Origin: Desulfobacteraceae bacterium
GTDB taxonomy: Bacteria > Desulfobacterota > Desulfobacteria > Desulfobacterales > Desulfobacteraceae
Reading direction: 5' to 3'
NCBI GenBank assembly: GCA_016744295.1
Contig: JADGEQ010000001.1
Span: 1-64,000, forward strand
Length of the DNA: 64,000 nucleotides
Position 1 is the stretch's first letter; each line of letters opens with the position of its first letter. Both the position numbers and the translations under genes were made by a program. A model generated the notes under the pieces. It searched no databases and was not told the origin of the DNA. It saw only the letters and a list, made by a program, of their open reading frames with translations. This document shows, in pieces, positions 38,224 to 47,241 of this stretch.

Positions 38224-39140
38224 TTGATAAACTCCAAACTGATAATAATTGCAAAAAAGGCCAGGGCAAAGGAGGTAAGAACAAATTGGGGAACCTTGTC
38301 CATTCTATATCGGGCAATGACCGATTCTGTGACCCCGATCGTAAGATATACGATAAAAAGCCCCGCAACAAAGAGCCCAAACCCAAGGGCAGGAACACCA
38401 AAATCAAAGGGCAAAATTAACCGGGAGATAATGGTGGCGTAGAAAAACAGCTTACAAAAAGACCCCAGCTCTATGAGGCCGAGATCAGGCCCGCTGTGAT
38501 CCAGTACCATCACCTCGTGGATCATGGTCAGCTCAAGGTGGGTGGCAGGATCATCAACAGGAACCCGTGAATTTTCCGTCAAAAGAATAATAAAAAAGGA
38601 AATGACGACAAATAATAAGGGAGCACCGGCCAGGTTCCACAACCCTAGGGTATTGCCACCTGTAAAAAAGCTGGCCAATTGCAACTCACCGGTGAGACGA
38701 TAGAAAAAGATCAAAATCATGAACATGGCAGCTTCACAGATAATGGGAAAATAGGCTTCCCTTGCCGCCCCCATTCCCTCAAAGGGAGAGGCGGTATCCA
38801 TGGCGGCAGCTATGGTAAAAAAGCGGCCCAGCCCCAGGATGTACATAATGAAAATCACATCCCCGTTAAAGGAAAAGATCGGGGCAACCCCTGCAATGGG
38901 CAGAAACATCAGCACGGTAACAGCAGTCGCCAAGGAGACGATGGGGCCCAGTTTAAAAACAAAGGTTGTGCTGTTACTATAAACCGATCCCTTTTTAAAA
39001 AGTTTGATCAGGGTATAATAATTAATCAGCAATGGTGGCCCTTTTTTCCCGCCGAAAAAGGCCTTTACCTTAAGTATGACGGCCGAGAAAAAAGGCGCTA
39101 TTAGTATCGCAAGAAACCAAAGAATAACGGATTCAATCAT
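38220..39140 (-). CDS. Ehr/Hyf-like complex: NuoH/HyfC-like membrane subunit
   Basis: A 306-residue, eight-helix subunit that links the redox arm to the membrane arm. Diagnostic features are EGMGAAREAYFPIICEAAMF, the cytoplasmic loop SRVPVDDPATHLELTMIHEV and DHSGPDLGLIELG, as in HycD/HyfC. Located between the HyfB-like gene (23-base gap) and the HyfE-like gene (overlap). Confidence 0.92.
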   Translation of the reverse strand: MIESVILWFLAILIAPFFSAVILKVKAFFGGKKGPPLLINYYTLIKLFKKGSVYSNSTTFVFKLGPIVSLATAVTVLMFLPIAGVAPIFSFNGDVIFIMYILGLGRFFTIAAAMDTASPFEGMGAAREAYFPIICEAAMFMILIFFYRLTGELQLASFFTGGNTLGLWNLAGAPLLFVVISFFIILLTENSRVPVDDPATHLELTMIHEVMVLDHSGPDLGLIELGSFCKLFFYATIISRLILPFDFGVPALGFGLFVAGLFIVYLTIGVTESVIARYRMDKVPQFVLTSFALAFFAIIISLEFIK

Positions 39141-39163
39141 AAAGTCTTCCCACTTAATTTATT

Positions 39164-41122
39164 TTAGATAAAAAACAACAACAAGATTATAGCCAATAAA
39201 ATATAACCAATATACAGATGGATATCGCCATGCTGAATCCATCTTAGTTTATCAAAGAAAAAGAGTACCGGACGGACAATAAAGGTACCCATGTGGACCT
39301 CTGCAATATCGTTGATATGACTTTTGTAAAAGGTTTTCAAGGGAAACCTCCCCTTGATTGCAGGATGCTCTTCCGTTATAGGTGCCACCGAGCTGAAAAA
39401 CTCAAGGATGGATCCGGCATAGGAGGATCCGGTATACTGCATTTTAGGTGTGGGCTGGGTAAAGCCGCATCCCCAGGTTCCTGATTTGCCAACGGTTTTA
39501 CCCCTATAGAAAAAAGACCGAAGGGCAATAACCACCAACACAACGGCAAAGAGAATAATGGCAGCCTGGGTGATATTACCTGTCATCCGGTAAAAGGGCT
39601 CCAAAGGAATATTCCCGGAGGCCAATCCCAGGGCTGAAACCGCTTTCATGGGCAGGTAAATCATCACCCCCGGGAAAACACCGATGAAGAGGCACAAAGA
39701 TGCCAGAATCAACATGGAGATCTGCATGCTCGCCCCTGTTTCATTTACATTCTGGGCAGCCTTTGTTCTTGGCTCACCTTGAAAAACCACCCCGATGACC
39801 CGGGTAAAACAGGCCAATGCCAGGCCGCCGATAACGGCCAGGCCGACAATACCAATGATGCTCATGACAAAGGGAGTTTTACCAAGGGCAACCCCCTTAA
39901 AGGCGCCAAAATATATAAAGAACTCGCTGACAAACCCATTAAAGGGCGGCAGCCCGGAAATGGCCAAAGAGCCGATGATAAATGTGGCGCCGGTGATTTT
40001 CATGTTTTTCAGCAAACCGCCCAGAGCATCTATGGAGCGGGTGCCGGTCTTGTGAAGCACCATTCCCGCCCCCATGAACAAGAGAGATTTAAAAAGAGCA
40101 TGGTTGAGGATATGGAAAAACCCGCCTGCAAATCCCAGAACCGCCATAAGGGGATTGCCCGAGGACACACCGATCATCCCAATGCCCAGACCGATGAAAA
40201 TAACCCCGACATTTTCAACACTGGAATAGGCCAGCATCCGTTTAAGATCCTGTTGCCCAAGGGCATAGACCACACCAAGAACCCCTGAAATAACGCCTGC
40301 CACCAAAAGGACATATCCGAAGACAGGGGTGTTAAAGTCCAGAAGGGAATATATTCTTATAATACCGTAAATACCGGTTTTTATCATGACACCGGACATG
40401 ACGGCTGAAATATGACTGGGAGCCGCAGGATGTGCATGGGGCAGCCACACATGGAAGGGAAAAACACCGGCCTTTGACCCGAAGCCAACAAAAGAGAAGA
40501 AAAATATCAAATACTTTGCGGTTTCGCCAAGCCCTGCCATGTTGGTAAATTCAAAGCTGCCGGTAAGTCCGTAGACAATACCAAATGCCACAAAGATAAA
40601 CATGGCGCCCACATGGGAGAAAACAAAATACAGCAGACCTGCCCGCCTATTTTCCGCTGATTCATAATTGTAAACAACCAGAAAAAAGGAAGAGAGGGAC
40701 ATGATTTCCCATGAAAGCATGAAGGTGATAATATTAGCGGATGTGACAACCAATGCCATGGCGGCGATTAGGAGGCTGAAGAAAAAATAGTTGGCAGCAA
40801 CCCGAATGGGCTTTTTTGTGTCCTCCATGTAGTGAAAACTATAGATGGCGGCCAGAAGGGAAACCAGAAAAATAGCAGCAAGAAAAAAGGCGGATAATCC
40901 GTCAATTTGAAATGCCAGTGAAAAATTCTTTAAAAACCCAAAAGAGACCGTATAGATACCGGAACCCATGAGTTTTGACGCGGTATCTATTACCCCCAGA
41001 AGACACCCGGCGCTTAATGAAAAAACCGCAATAATTTTCATTAATTTAGCTTGCCGCGCTAAAATAAGAGCCGCAAAGCCCCCAAAAACAATTATCAGTA
41101 TTGCCATAAAAAATTGACTCAT
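39164..41122 (-). CDS. Ehr/Hyf-like complex: large antiporter-like subunit (HyfB-like)
   Basis: First gene of the operon, 652 residues with about 15-16 helices. The Mrp/NuoL-type core contains PFHVWLPHAHPAAPSHISAV and SVENVGVIFIGLGIGMIG; the C-terminal extension (GFTQPTPKMQYTGSSYAGS) is typical of HyfB/HycC. Together with the HyfF-like subunit the complex has at least two potential ion-pumping modules. SD TTGAGGAATTT precedes the ATG. Confidence 0.92.
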   Translation of the reverse strand: MSQFFMAILIIVFGGFAALILARQAKLMKIIAVFSLSAGCLLGVIDTASKLMGSGIYTVSFGFLKNFSLAFQIDGLSAFFLAAIFLVSLLAAIYSFHYMEDTKKPIRVAANYFFFSLLIAAMALVVTSANIITFMLSWEIMSLSSFFLVVYNYESAENRRAGLLYFVFSHVGAMFIFVAFGIVYGLTGSFEFTNMAGLGETAKYLIFFFSFVGFGSKAGVFPFHVWLPHAHPAAPSHISAVMSGVMIKTGIYGIIRIYSLLDFNTPVFGYVLLVAGVISGVLGVVYALGQQDLKRMLAYSSVENVGVIFIGLGIGMIGVSSGNPLMAVLGFAGGFFHILNHALFKSLLFMGAGMVLHKTGTRSIDALGGLLKNMKITGATFIIGSLAISGLPPFNGFVSEFFIYFGAFKGVALGKTPFVMSIIGIVGLAVIGGLALACFTRVIGVVFQGEPRTKAAQNVNETGASMQISMLILASLCLFIGVFPGVMIYLPMKAVSALGLASGNIPLEPFYRMTGNITQAAIILFAVVLVVIALRSFFYRGKTVGKSGTWGCGFTQPTPKMQYTGSSYAGSILEFFSSVAPITEEHPAIKGRFPLKTFYKSHINDIAEVHMGTFIVRPVLFFFDKLRWIQHGDIHLYIGYILLAIILLLFFI

Positions 41123-41645
41123 AAATTCCTCAATCTAAATTTATTGTTTTATCTATCTGTTTTAAATCCGGTGCACGTATTGTGTTTAAAATGTTCGATG
41201 ATCAATGAGTTTTCAGAGGATGTGTTTTCCCAGGTTTCAAGCCTAGCAGTCTCCTCTTTATGACTTTTTTTTGTCAGATATTTACCCATTTTTCCCAACA
41301 TTTTTTGGCTTTAAGAAGTTTACTGAATCATTTACAATCAACAACGCTATCAGTTAAAACCAATCTTACTATGACAGTGATTTAATTTTGTCAAGAAAAT
41401 TCTAAAATTAGCAACCTGTTGGAATCTGTTCTAAAATCAACATATCCTCCGGCTTCAAGACCCTTGATAAACACAGCCAAAACCGGATCAAAATAAGGAT
41501 TGTGTCCCCCTCTTCACTGACCCCGCTCACCTGCATTTGTGTTTGATAAAACAGATTCAAGATGATAGTGTTTCAACAGGATAGACACTCATTACAAATA
41601 AAAAAATGCCTTGATATTAGAAATTGATATTAGAAATCACAAACC
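41123..41645. other. Divergent 523-base intergenic region, possible structured leader
   Basis: Separates the hydrogenase-like operon (left) from a sigma-54 activator gene (right). Candidate leftward promoter: TTGACA (41389-41394) and TAGTAA (41366-41371), spacing 17, giving a ~240-base untranslated leader. Within that leader AGAGGA (41215-41220) and TCCTCT (41252-41257) can pair and enclose an inner AGG/CCT stem; it matches no riboswitch I recognise. No gene in either strand is credible. Confidence 0.4.
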
Positions 41646-43064
41646 ATGAAAAAACCGTCCCTCCCACAAATTAACGGGTTGCTAAACAACCCCCTTGATT
41701 TCATTCATTTGATGGATGAAATCCCTTTGGGCATACTTGTCCTCGACAAAAACAGGCGGGTGGTGCATCTGAACCGCGCCTTTGAGGCCATGTCCGGGGT
41801 TTCCATTGCCAGGGCAGTTGGCATCCATTGTCGGCACATACTCAGAAGTTCTGCCTGTGTCAACAATTGCCCGGTTCTTGCCATGGACACCCAAAAAAGC
41901 GCTTTGTCCTGTGAAAGTGACATGATCAACATGGACCGACAAAAACTGCCCATCCGAATAACTGCGGCCCCACTGGTGAATTTAGACGGATACACAACCG
42001 GGTTCATCGAAACCATTGAAGATATGCGGATGGAGGAAAACCTTGACCAGAAAAAAAGCGTTGCCTATAGCTTTGCAAATATCATCGGCAGAAGCCGGCA
42101 GATGGAAAAAATTTTCCAGACCCTGCCTGTCCTGGCCCAGAGCGATGCATCAATTCTGATCACCGGCGAAACCGGAACCGGAAAGGATCTGGTATCCGAA
42201 GCCATTCACCAGACATCGGAACGGGCTTCAGGGCCCTTCATTAAAATCAATTGCGGCGCCCTTCCCGAAACCCTGCTGGAGTCGGAAATCTTCGGCCATC
42301 AAAAAGGCGCCTTTACCGGAGCCGTTGATAATAAACCCGGCCGATTCAAACTGGCCCACAACGGGACCATATTTCTAACTGAAATCGGAGATCTCCCCCT
42401 CGCTCTCCAGGTAAAACTGCTCACCTTTCTGGATGATAAGATTATTTATCCACTGGGCAGCACCAAGGGGTTTAATGTGAATGTAAGGATGATCACCGCC
42501 ACCCACAGGAATTTAGAGCAGATGGTCAAAGCCGGCCGCTTCCGGAAGGATCTCTTGTTTCGATTGAATGTGGCAAGAATTCATCTGCCCCCCTTGCGGG
42601 AAAGAGAAGGCGATATAAGACTGCTGCTGGATCATTTTTTCAATCATTACAACCGGCAGCTGGGGAAAAAAATCAATGGATTTTCCAGTGCTGCCCTTGC
42701 GCGCCTTTTAAGCTATGATTACGAAGGAAACATCAGAGAATTAAAAAACATTGTGGAATATGCCGTAAATGTGGCAAACGGTCAGGTAATAGAACCGGAT
42801 AATTTACCCTCGTATCTCTTTGATCAGGTACCCCAGACAGCATTACCCTCTGCCCCCTCCATGGACCTTGCGACGGCGGATTCCCTTCCCGAAGAAATGA
42901 TTTTCCAAACAAAACCAATTGAAACATGGTCCTCTGTCCAACGGAAAATGATCCTGGATGCTCTTAAACGTGCCAATGGTAAAAAGGCAGAAGCTGCCAA
43001 GATTTTGGGTTGGGGCAGAAGCACCCTGTGGCGAAAAATAAAGCAACACAAAATTGATCTGTAA
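41646..43064 (+). CDS. Sigma-54-dependent activator with N-terminal PAS domain
   Basis: Enhancer-binding regulator, 472 residues. PAS domain (about 20-125) contains four cysteines (C62, C71, C75, C89) spaced as in CRHILRSSACVNNC, a pattern seen in redox or metal-sensing PAS proteins. AAA+ domain (about 145-375) has Walker A GETGTGK (174-180) and the sigma-54 contact loop GAFTGA (221-226). Walker B is unusual: IFLTEIGD, with Thr245 in the place of the usual Asp, while the catalytic Glu246 is kept. The C-terminal Fis-type HTH has AAKILGWGRSTLWRKIKQ. It precedes a NifX-like protein and a receiver, and may activate the sigma-54 promoter at 44.1 kb (inference). Confidence 0.93.
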   Translation: MKKPSLPQINGLLNNPLDFIHLMDEIPLGILVLDKNRRVVHLNRAFEAMSGVSIARAVGIHCRHILRSSACVNNCPVLAMDTQKSALSCESDMINMDRQKLPIRITAAPLVNLDGYTTGFIETIEDMRMEENLDQKKSVAYSFANIIGRSRQMEKIFQTLPVLAQSDASILITGETGTGKDLVSEAIHQTSERASGPFIKINCGALPETLLESEIFGHQKGAFTGAVDNKPGRFKLAHNGTIFLTEIGDLPLALQVKLLTFLDDKIIYPLGSTKGFNVNVRMITATHRNLEQMVKAGRFRKDLLFRLNVARIHLPPLREREGDIRLLLDHFFNHYNRQLGKKINGFSSAALARLLSYDYEGNIRELKNIVEYAVNVANGQVIEPDNLPSYLFDQVPQTALPSAPSMDLATADSLPEEMIFQTKPIETWSSVQRKMILDALKRANGKKAEAAKILGWGRSTLWRKIKQHKIDL

Positions 43065-43101
43065 CCAGTGACCTTTTTTTGGGGGAGAGAAGCTTTTCAT
43101 C

Positions 43102-43461
43102 ATGATACATAAAATAATCATTCCGGTTCATCAAAAGGATATTGCACCCCGCTTTGACTTGGCAACCGAGGCGTTAATCATACTGATTTCAAACGGTTCT
43201 GTGGTTGAAGAAGAAAAGACCATTGTTCTGCCCAGATCTTCTGCCGACGAACTCTGTCATCTGCTTTTATCGGAAAATGTAAACACCTTGATCTGCGGTG
43301 CCATAGAAGATGAATATTATCAGTTTCTCAAGTGGAAAAAAATCCACATATTTGATTCAATTGTTGGTGACTGGCCAACGGCCTTCAAGCGCTGGCAGGA
43401 GAACAACCTGACCTCTGGTGATATTTTGTCCACCCGGAGGATTGAGGACAAAGATGCATAA
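43102..43461 (+). CDS. NifX/NafY-like (dinitrogenase cofactor family) small protein
   Basis: A 119-residue protein resembling the dinitrogenase iron-molybdenum cofactor biosynthesis family (PF02579 type): IIIPVHQKDIAPRFDLATEA, with an N-terminal mixed alpha/beta fold and VNTLICGAIEDEYYQFL late in the domain. Members bind metal clusters or act as small regulators; none of the neighbours is a nitrogenase gene. Located between an activator and a receiver gene, 37 bases after the former. Function unknown. Confidence 0.65.
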   Translation: MIHKIIIPVHQKDIAPRFDLATEALIILISNGSVVEEEKTIVLPRSSADELCHLLLSENVNTLICGAIEDEYYQFLKWKKIHIFDSIVGDWPTAFKRWQENNLTSGDILSTRRIEDKDA

Positions 43462-43500
43462 AAAAATTTATCTAAATTGTATCTGCCCGGGGAATAATTA

Positions 43501-43902
43501 ATGAATCCCCAAAAGAACAGGATCCTCCTCATTGATGATGAAGAAGAATTCATTTTAGCCCTTTCAAGAAGATTGGAGTTCAGAGGATACCGCTGTAAGA
43601 CTGCTGGCGACGGTGAATCCGGCATCCGCCTCATGGAAAATGAAACCTTTGACATTGCGCTTATTGACCTTATGATGCCCGGCCTTAACGGCCTTGACAC
43701 CCTCAAGCAAATCAAGAGGATGAATCAAGAACTGCCGATTATTCTCCTGACAGGAAAAAGGCCTGTCAAAGACGGCATGGCAGGCATGCGCATGGGTGCC
43801 TTTGATTATCTTATAAAACCCCTGGACATAAATGCACTGATTGAAAAAATCGAATCCGCACTTTTGTCCCCTTCCAACAGACTGCAACCGGAAAAAAAAT
43901 AA
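43501..43902 (+). CDS. Single-domain response regulator (receiver only)
   Basis: A 133-residue CheY-like receiver without output domain. Acidic pocket IDDEEEF, phospho-acceptor Asp in ALIDLMMPG, Thr in ILLTGKR and Lys in YLIKPLD are all present. It resembles the receivers at 49.3-50.5, 52.8 and 54.3 kb. It stands upstream of a cytidylate-kinase-like gene; at 49.3 kb the same two domains are fused. Confidence 0.92.
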   Translation: MNPQKNRILLIDDEEEFILALSRRLEFRGYRCKTAGDGESGIRLMENETFDIALIDLMMPGLNGLDTLKQIKRMNQELPIILLTGKRPVKDGMAGMRMGAFDYLIKPLDINALIEKIESALLSPSNRLQPEKK

Positions 43903-43991
43903 TTCACACACCCTGGGAAAACAAACTGAACAGAACGCCAGAATTCCCCTCTTTCTTGTTCTGGTGAAACACATAGATTCCTAACGTTTCA

Positions 43992-44009
43992 ATTCGTTCC
44001 AGAACGAAT
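43992..44009. promoter_or_regulatory. Perfect palindrome, likely activator-binding site (UAS)
   Basis: ATTCGTTC-CA-GAACGAAT: two 8-base arms with perfect symmetry, centred ~100 bases upstream of the sigma-54 -24 element at 44096. This is the normal position of an enhancer-binding protein site. Which activator binds is not known. Confidence 0.65.
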
Positions 44010-44095
44010 CATTCACTCGGTTTCATTTTGTTTCAATATGTCACAATAAGTTTGAGTTAAATTCTTAACCTGTTAATTTCATTGCGTTTTCATTA

Positions 44096-44113
44096 TTGGC
44101 ACACCCTTTGCAA
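44096..44113 (+). promoter_or_regulatory. Sigma-54 promoter (-24/-12)
   Basis: TTGGCACACCCTTTGCAA: the invariant GG and GC dinucleotides are spaced correctly and the match to TTGGCACNNNNNTTGCA is complete. It lies ~65 bases upstream of the cytidylate-kinase-like gene at 44179. Confidence 0.9.
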
Positions 44114-44178
44114 TAACGGTTTTGCACTAAAGACGTGGCGCAACAACGCCATGATGACAATGGAAACTGGGAATTGAT

Positions 44179-44985
44179 ATGCCGATCATCGCCATAACCA
44201 ACAAACTGTACACGGGTTCGGAAAAAATCATCCAGATCCTTTGTGAAAAATTTGATTGCACCCTGGCGACGGATATGGATATCATCCAAAAAGCCCATCA
44301 AATCTACTCAATCAAGCTTGCAACCCTCAAAAAAGTGGTTGAAAGCAAACAGATTGCCTTTAATAATTATACCCATGAACGAGAAAAATGTATTGCTGCC
44401 CTTAAAAAGGTCAGCTCTGACCTGGTTGGTGATGGAAATTATATTTTCGCAGGGCTCCTTTCCCACCTTATCCCCAGAGAAATCACCCATGTGATGCGGA
44501 TACTGATCGAGGAAGACAGGACAAAAAGGATTGAAAAGGGAATTACAGCAGGCAACCTATCGGAAAAACAAGTAAAAAAGAGAATGGACCTTTTTGACCA
44601 ACACGCCCTTGCATGGACCCTGTCTCTTTGTGGGAAAAAACCATGGGATGAGACACTTTATGATAAAATAATCCCCCTGGACAAGCTTGACCCAAAAACC
44701 GCAATACACATGGTTTCAGAACATTTTTTACCCTTTGACAGCAACGACAAAAAAACCATCAGACAAGAAGTTATAGATTTTAAATTGTCAGCTGATATTG
44801 ATCTGGCCCTAAGCGCAATAGGCCAAGGTCTTCTGGTCAAAGCCAGCAAAGGCCATGTAATAGTGACCATCGACAAAAAAGTAAAAAAACTGACAACATT
44901 CCAGCAAAAAATCATCCAGGTCGTTCAGACTTTTTCCGGGGTGAGGCTGGTTGAAACCAAAATTGGCAAGAAATACTACAAATGA
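44179..44985 (+). CDS. Cytidylate-kinase-like family protein with C-terminal BON-like domain
   Basis: A 268-residue protein. The N-terminal ~190 residues fit the cytidylate-kinase-like fold, including FNNYTHEREKCIAAL and NYIFAGLLSHLIP, but the P-loop reads ITNKLYTGSEK, not GxxGxGKS/T, so ATP-dependent kinase activity is doubtful. The C-terminal ~60 residues (DIDLALSAIGQGLLVKASKGHVIVTI) look like a BON/OsmY-type ligand-binding fold. It lies behind a sigma-54 promoter. Its paralogue at 49290 is fused to a receiver. I read it as a nucleotide- or phosphate-sensing pseudokinase (inference). Confidence 0.75.
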   Translation: MPIIAITNKLYTGSEKIIQILCEKFDCTLATDMDIIQKAHQIYSIKLATLKKVVESKQIAFNNYTHEREKCIAALKKVSSDLVGDGNYIFAGLLSHLIPREITHVMRILIEEDRTKRIEKGITAGNLSEKQVKKRMDLFDQHALAWTLSLCGKKPWDETLYDKIIPLDKLDPKTAIHMVSEHFLPFDSNDKKTIRQEVIDFKLSADIDLALSAIGQGLLVKASKGHVIVTIDKKVKKLTTFQQKIIQVVQTFSGVRLVETKIGKKYYK

Positions 44986-45176
44986 TGCAAAACTTGGAAA
45001 ATTAATTGGAAAATTAAATTGACATGGTCGGCATTTTTAAAATAAAAAAAGATGAAAGAATAAAAAAGAAACAGGTTATGAATAACACTGTTTCACAAAG
45101 AATAAATGACTATAGTAAAGAGAGATTTAACTAAAAACGGGAATGTAATTTGTATTGTAAAGGAGTATAAAATAGC

Positions 45177-46649
45177 ATGACTACCGAAAGCACAGCGCTA
45201 CCCGAGAACAATTGGGACTGGAAACGAATCATGTTTATTATGATAGGGGTGATCTTATTTGCCATTGTAAACTTTTCCCCGGCCTGGCCCGATGCCATAG
45301 ATCCTACTGGAAAGCATTTTATCTTAAGCCAGCAGGCCAAGGGCGCCCTGGCTGTTTTTCTTTTGGCAGGAACCTGGTGGGTTTTTGAGGTGGTTCCCAT
45401 AGGGGTGACCAGTCTGACCATTGGCGTGTTGCAGGTGCTCTTTATGATCCGACCTGCATCAAAGGCCTTCACCGATTTCATGACGCCTTCGGTACTCTTT
45501 ATCTTTGCATCTCTTGTCATTGGTATGGTCTTTACTAAGACAGGACTCACCAAGCGGCTGGCCTATAAAATGCTGATCATTGTGGGGGAAAAAACCAGCA
45601 TGATCTATCTGGGCTGTTTTGTGGTAACCTCCGCCCTAACCCATATTATGGCCCATACAGCCGTTGCAGCTACCATGTTCCCCCTGCTCATGACCATCTA
45701 TGCCATGTACACCGAGGATGACAAGCCCACCAAATTTGGAAAGGGATTGTTCATGGGCATGGCCTTTGTGGCCGGTGCCGGCAGTATTGTTACCCTGCTG
45801 GGAGCAGCAAGGGGCGCGGTTGCCCTTGGGTTTTACGTTGACATTGTGGGTCGTGACGTCAGCTTTTTTGAACTGACTTATTATATGTTTCCCATTGGAT
45901 GGGCCATGACCTTCATTCTTTGGGGATTTTTCATGGTCTTTTTCAAACCTGAGCAAAAAACCATTCCAGGCCTGCGGGAAAAGGCAAAGAAACTAAGCAA
46001 GGAAATGGGGGGGATCACCAAGGATGAAATTCTCGCGTCGATCATCATTTTTTCCTGCATCTTTGTAATGTCGGTAAAACAATTTATTCCGGCCCTGGAC
46101 GTTCTGGACAAAAATGCCATCATCCTGGTTTCCACCGTCCTATTTTTTATATTCCGTCTTCTGGATATCCAGGACCTGGAATCGGTTCCATGGAATATCA
46201 TGCTGCTTTTCGGCGGTGCTATGAGTATCGGGTTTTGTCTCTGGCAAACAGGGGCGGCCGAGTGGTTGGCCATTAATTGGCTGGGTTTTTTCCTGGAATC
46301 CAACTGGTTTGTCTTTGTTATGAGTATTGCTTTTTTTATCATGATAATGACCAACTTTATCATGAATGTTGCGGCCATTGCCATCTCATTGCCGGTTGCC
46401 CTGGTTGTTGCACCCTACCTGGGTGTGGCACCCGAAGTTATTTTATTTGCAGCTCTCGTAACGGCTGGCATGCCCTTTTTACTTCTGGTGGGGGCTGCTC
46501 CCAATGCCATTGCCTATAATTCAAAACAATTTACCACGGGCGAATTTTTCCTCTATGGGATCCCGGCCAGTTTCATTCTCATGATTATGGTGGGTGTTGC
46601 GGTCTATTTTATCTGGCCCGTCATGGGGATGCCCATATTGTTACAATAA
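45177..46649 (+). CDS. DASS/SLC13-family sodium:anion symporter
   Basis: Inner-membrane carrier, 490 residues with about 12 helices. Recognisable parts are VFEVVPIGVTSLTIGVLQVL, HIMAHTAVAATMFPLLMT, and the C-terminal TNFIMNVAAIAISLPVALVV, as in DASS carriers of sulfate or dicarboxylates. In sulfate reducers DASS members are among the proposed sulfate uptake routes, but substrate cannot be fixed from sequence. SD AAAGGAG upstream. Next gene is a CBS-pair protein after 20 bases, possibly its nucleotide-dependent regulator. Confidence 0.88.
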   Translation: MTTESTALPENNWDWKRIMFIMIGVILFAIVNFSPAWPDAIDPTGKHFILSQQAKGALAVFLLAGTWWVFEVVPIGVTSLTIGVLQVLFMIRPASKAFTDFMTPSVLFIFASLVIGMVFTKTGLTKRLAYKMLIIVGEKTSMIYLGCFVVTSALTHIMAHTAVAATMFPLLMTIYAMYTEDDKPTKFGKGLFMGMAFVAGAGSIVTLLGAARGAVALGFYVDIVGRDVSFFELTYYMFPIGWAMTFILWGFFMVFFKPEQKTIPGLREKAKKLSKEMGGITKDEILASIIIFSCIFVMSVKQFIPALDVLDKNAIILVSTVLFFIFRLLDIQDLESVPWNIMLLFGGAMSIGFCLWQTGAAEWLAINWLGFFLESNWFVFVMSIAFFIMIMTNFIMNVAAIAISLPVALVVAPYLGVAPEVILFAALVTAGMPFLLLVGAAPNAIAYNSKQFTTGEFFLYGIPASFILMIMVGVAVYFIWPVMGMPILLQ

Positions 46650-46669
46650 AATTATAAGGACACGTCAAT

Positions 46670-47230
46670 ATGAAAATAAAACTTGTAAAAGAACTCATGG
46701 TTCCGTTATCGGAATATGCCACGGTCAATGAAGAGGATACCTTGAAAAAGGCAATCGCCACCCTCAAGGAAACCCAGACACAGAATGACCCCAAGCAGTA
46801 TAAGCACAGGGCGGTTCTGGTCTATGACAAAAACAAAAATATCGTTGGAAAAGTCAGCGCCTTTGATGTACTTCGGGCCCTTGAGCCCAAATATTGTCAC
46901 ATCGGAGAACCCGAACAAATGAGCAAAATGGGCCTGTCCAGATTCGGCCTTAGCAATGATTTTCTGTCATCCATGCTGGAACAATTTTGCCTTTGGGATG
47001 AAAGTGCTGAAGAATTGGTGAAAAAAGCATCAAGCCTCAAGGTCAAAGAGATCATGTATTCCCTAAGTGAAGGCGAGTTTGTGGATGAAAATGCCAGTAT
47101 TGCAGAAGCCATCCACCAGTTGATTCTTGGCCACCACCAGTCCCTGCTCGTATCAAAGAACAAACAAGTCATCGGTATCCTAAGACTTTCAGACGTGTTT
47201 AAACTGGTCTGTGATATCATGATCAAATAA
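46670..47230 (+). CDS. CBS-domain pair protein
   Basis: A 186-residue protein with two CBS motifs separated by an ~80-residue insertion: KELMVPLSEYATVNEEDTLK with KHRAVLVYDKNKNIVGKVSAF, and KEIMYSLSEGEFVDENASIA with HQSLLVSKNKQVIGILRLSD. CBS pairs bind AMP, ATP or SAM and often regulate transporters, which fits its place 20 bases after the DASS gene. A strong terminator follows, so the two genes form a unit. Confidence 0.88.
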   Translation: MKIKLVKELMVPLSEYATVNEEDTLKKAIATLKETQTQNDPKQYKHRAVLVYDKNKNIVGKVSAFDVLRALEPKYCHIGEPEQMSKMGLSRFGLSNDFLSSMLEQFCLWDESAEELVKKASSLKVKEIMYSLSEGEFVDENASIAEAIHQLILGHHQSLLVSKNKQVIGILRLSDVFKLVCDIMIK

Positions 47231-47241
47231 GGATTTAATCT

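Noticed and set aside
43102-43461. Nitrogenase cofactor assembly gene
   Set aside because: Only the fold resembles NifX/NafY; no nif genes are near, so no nitrogen fixation role is claimed.
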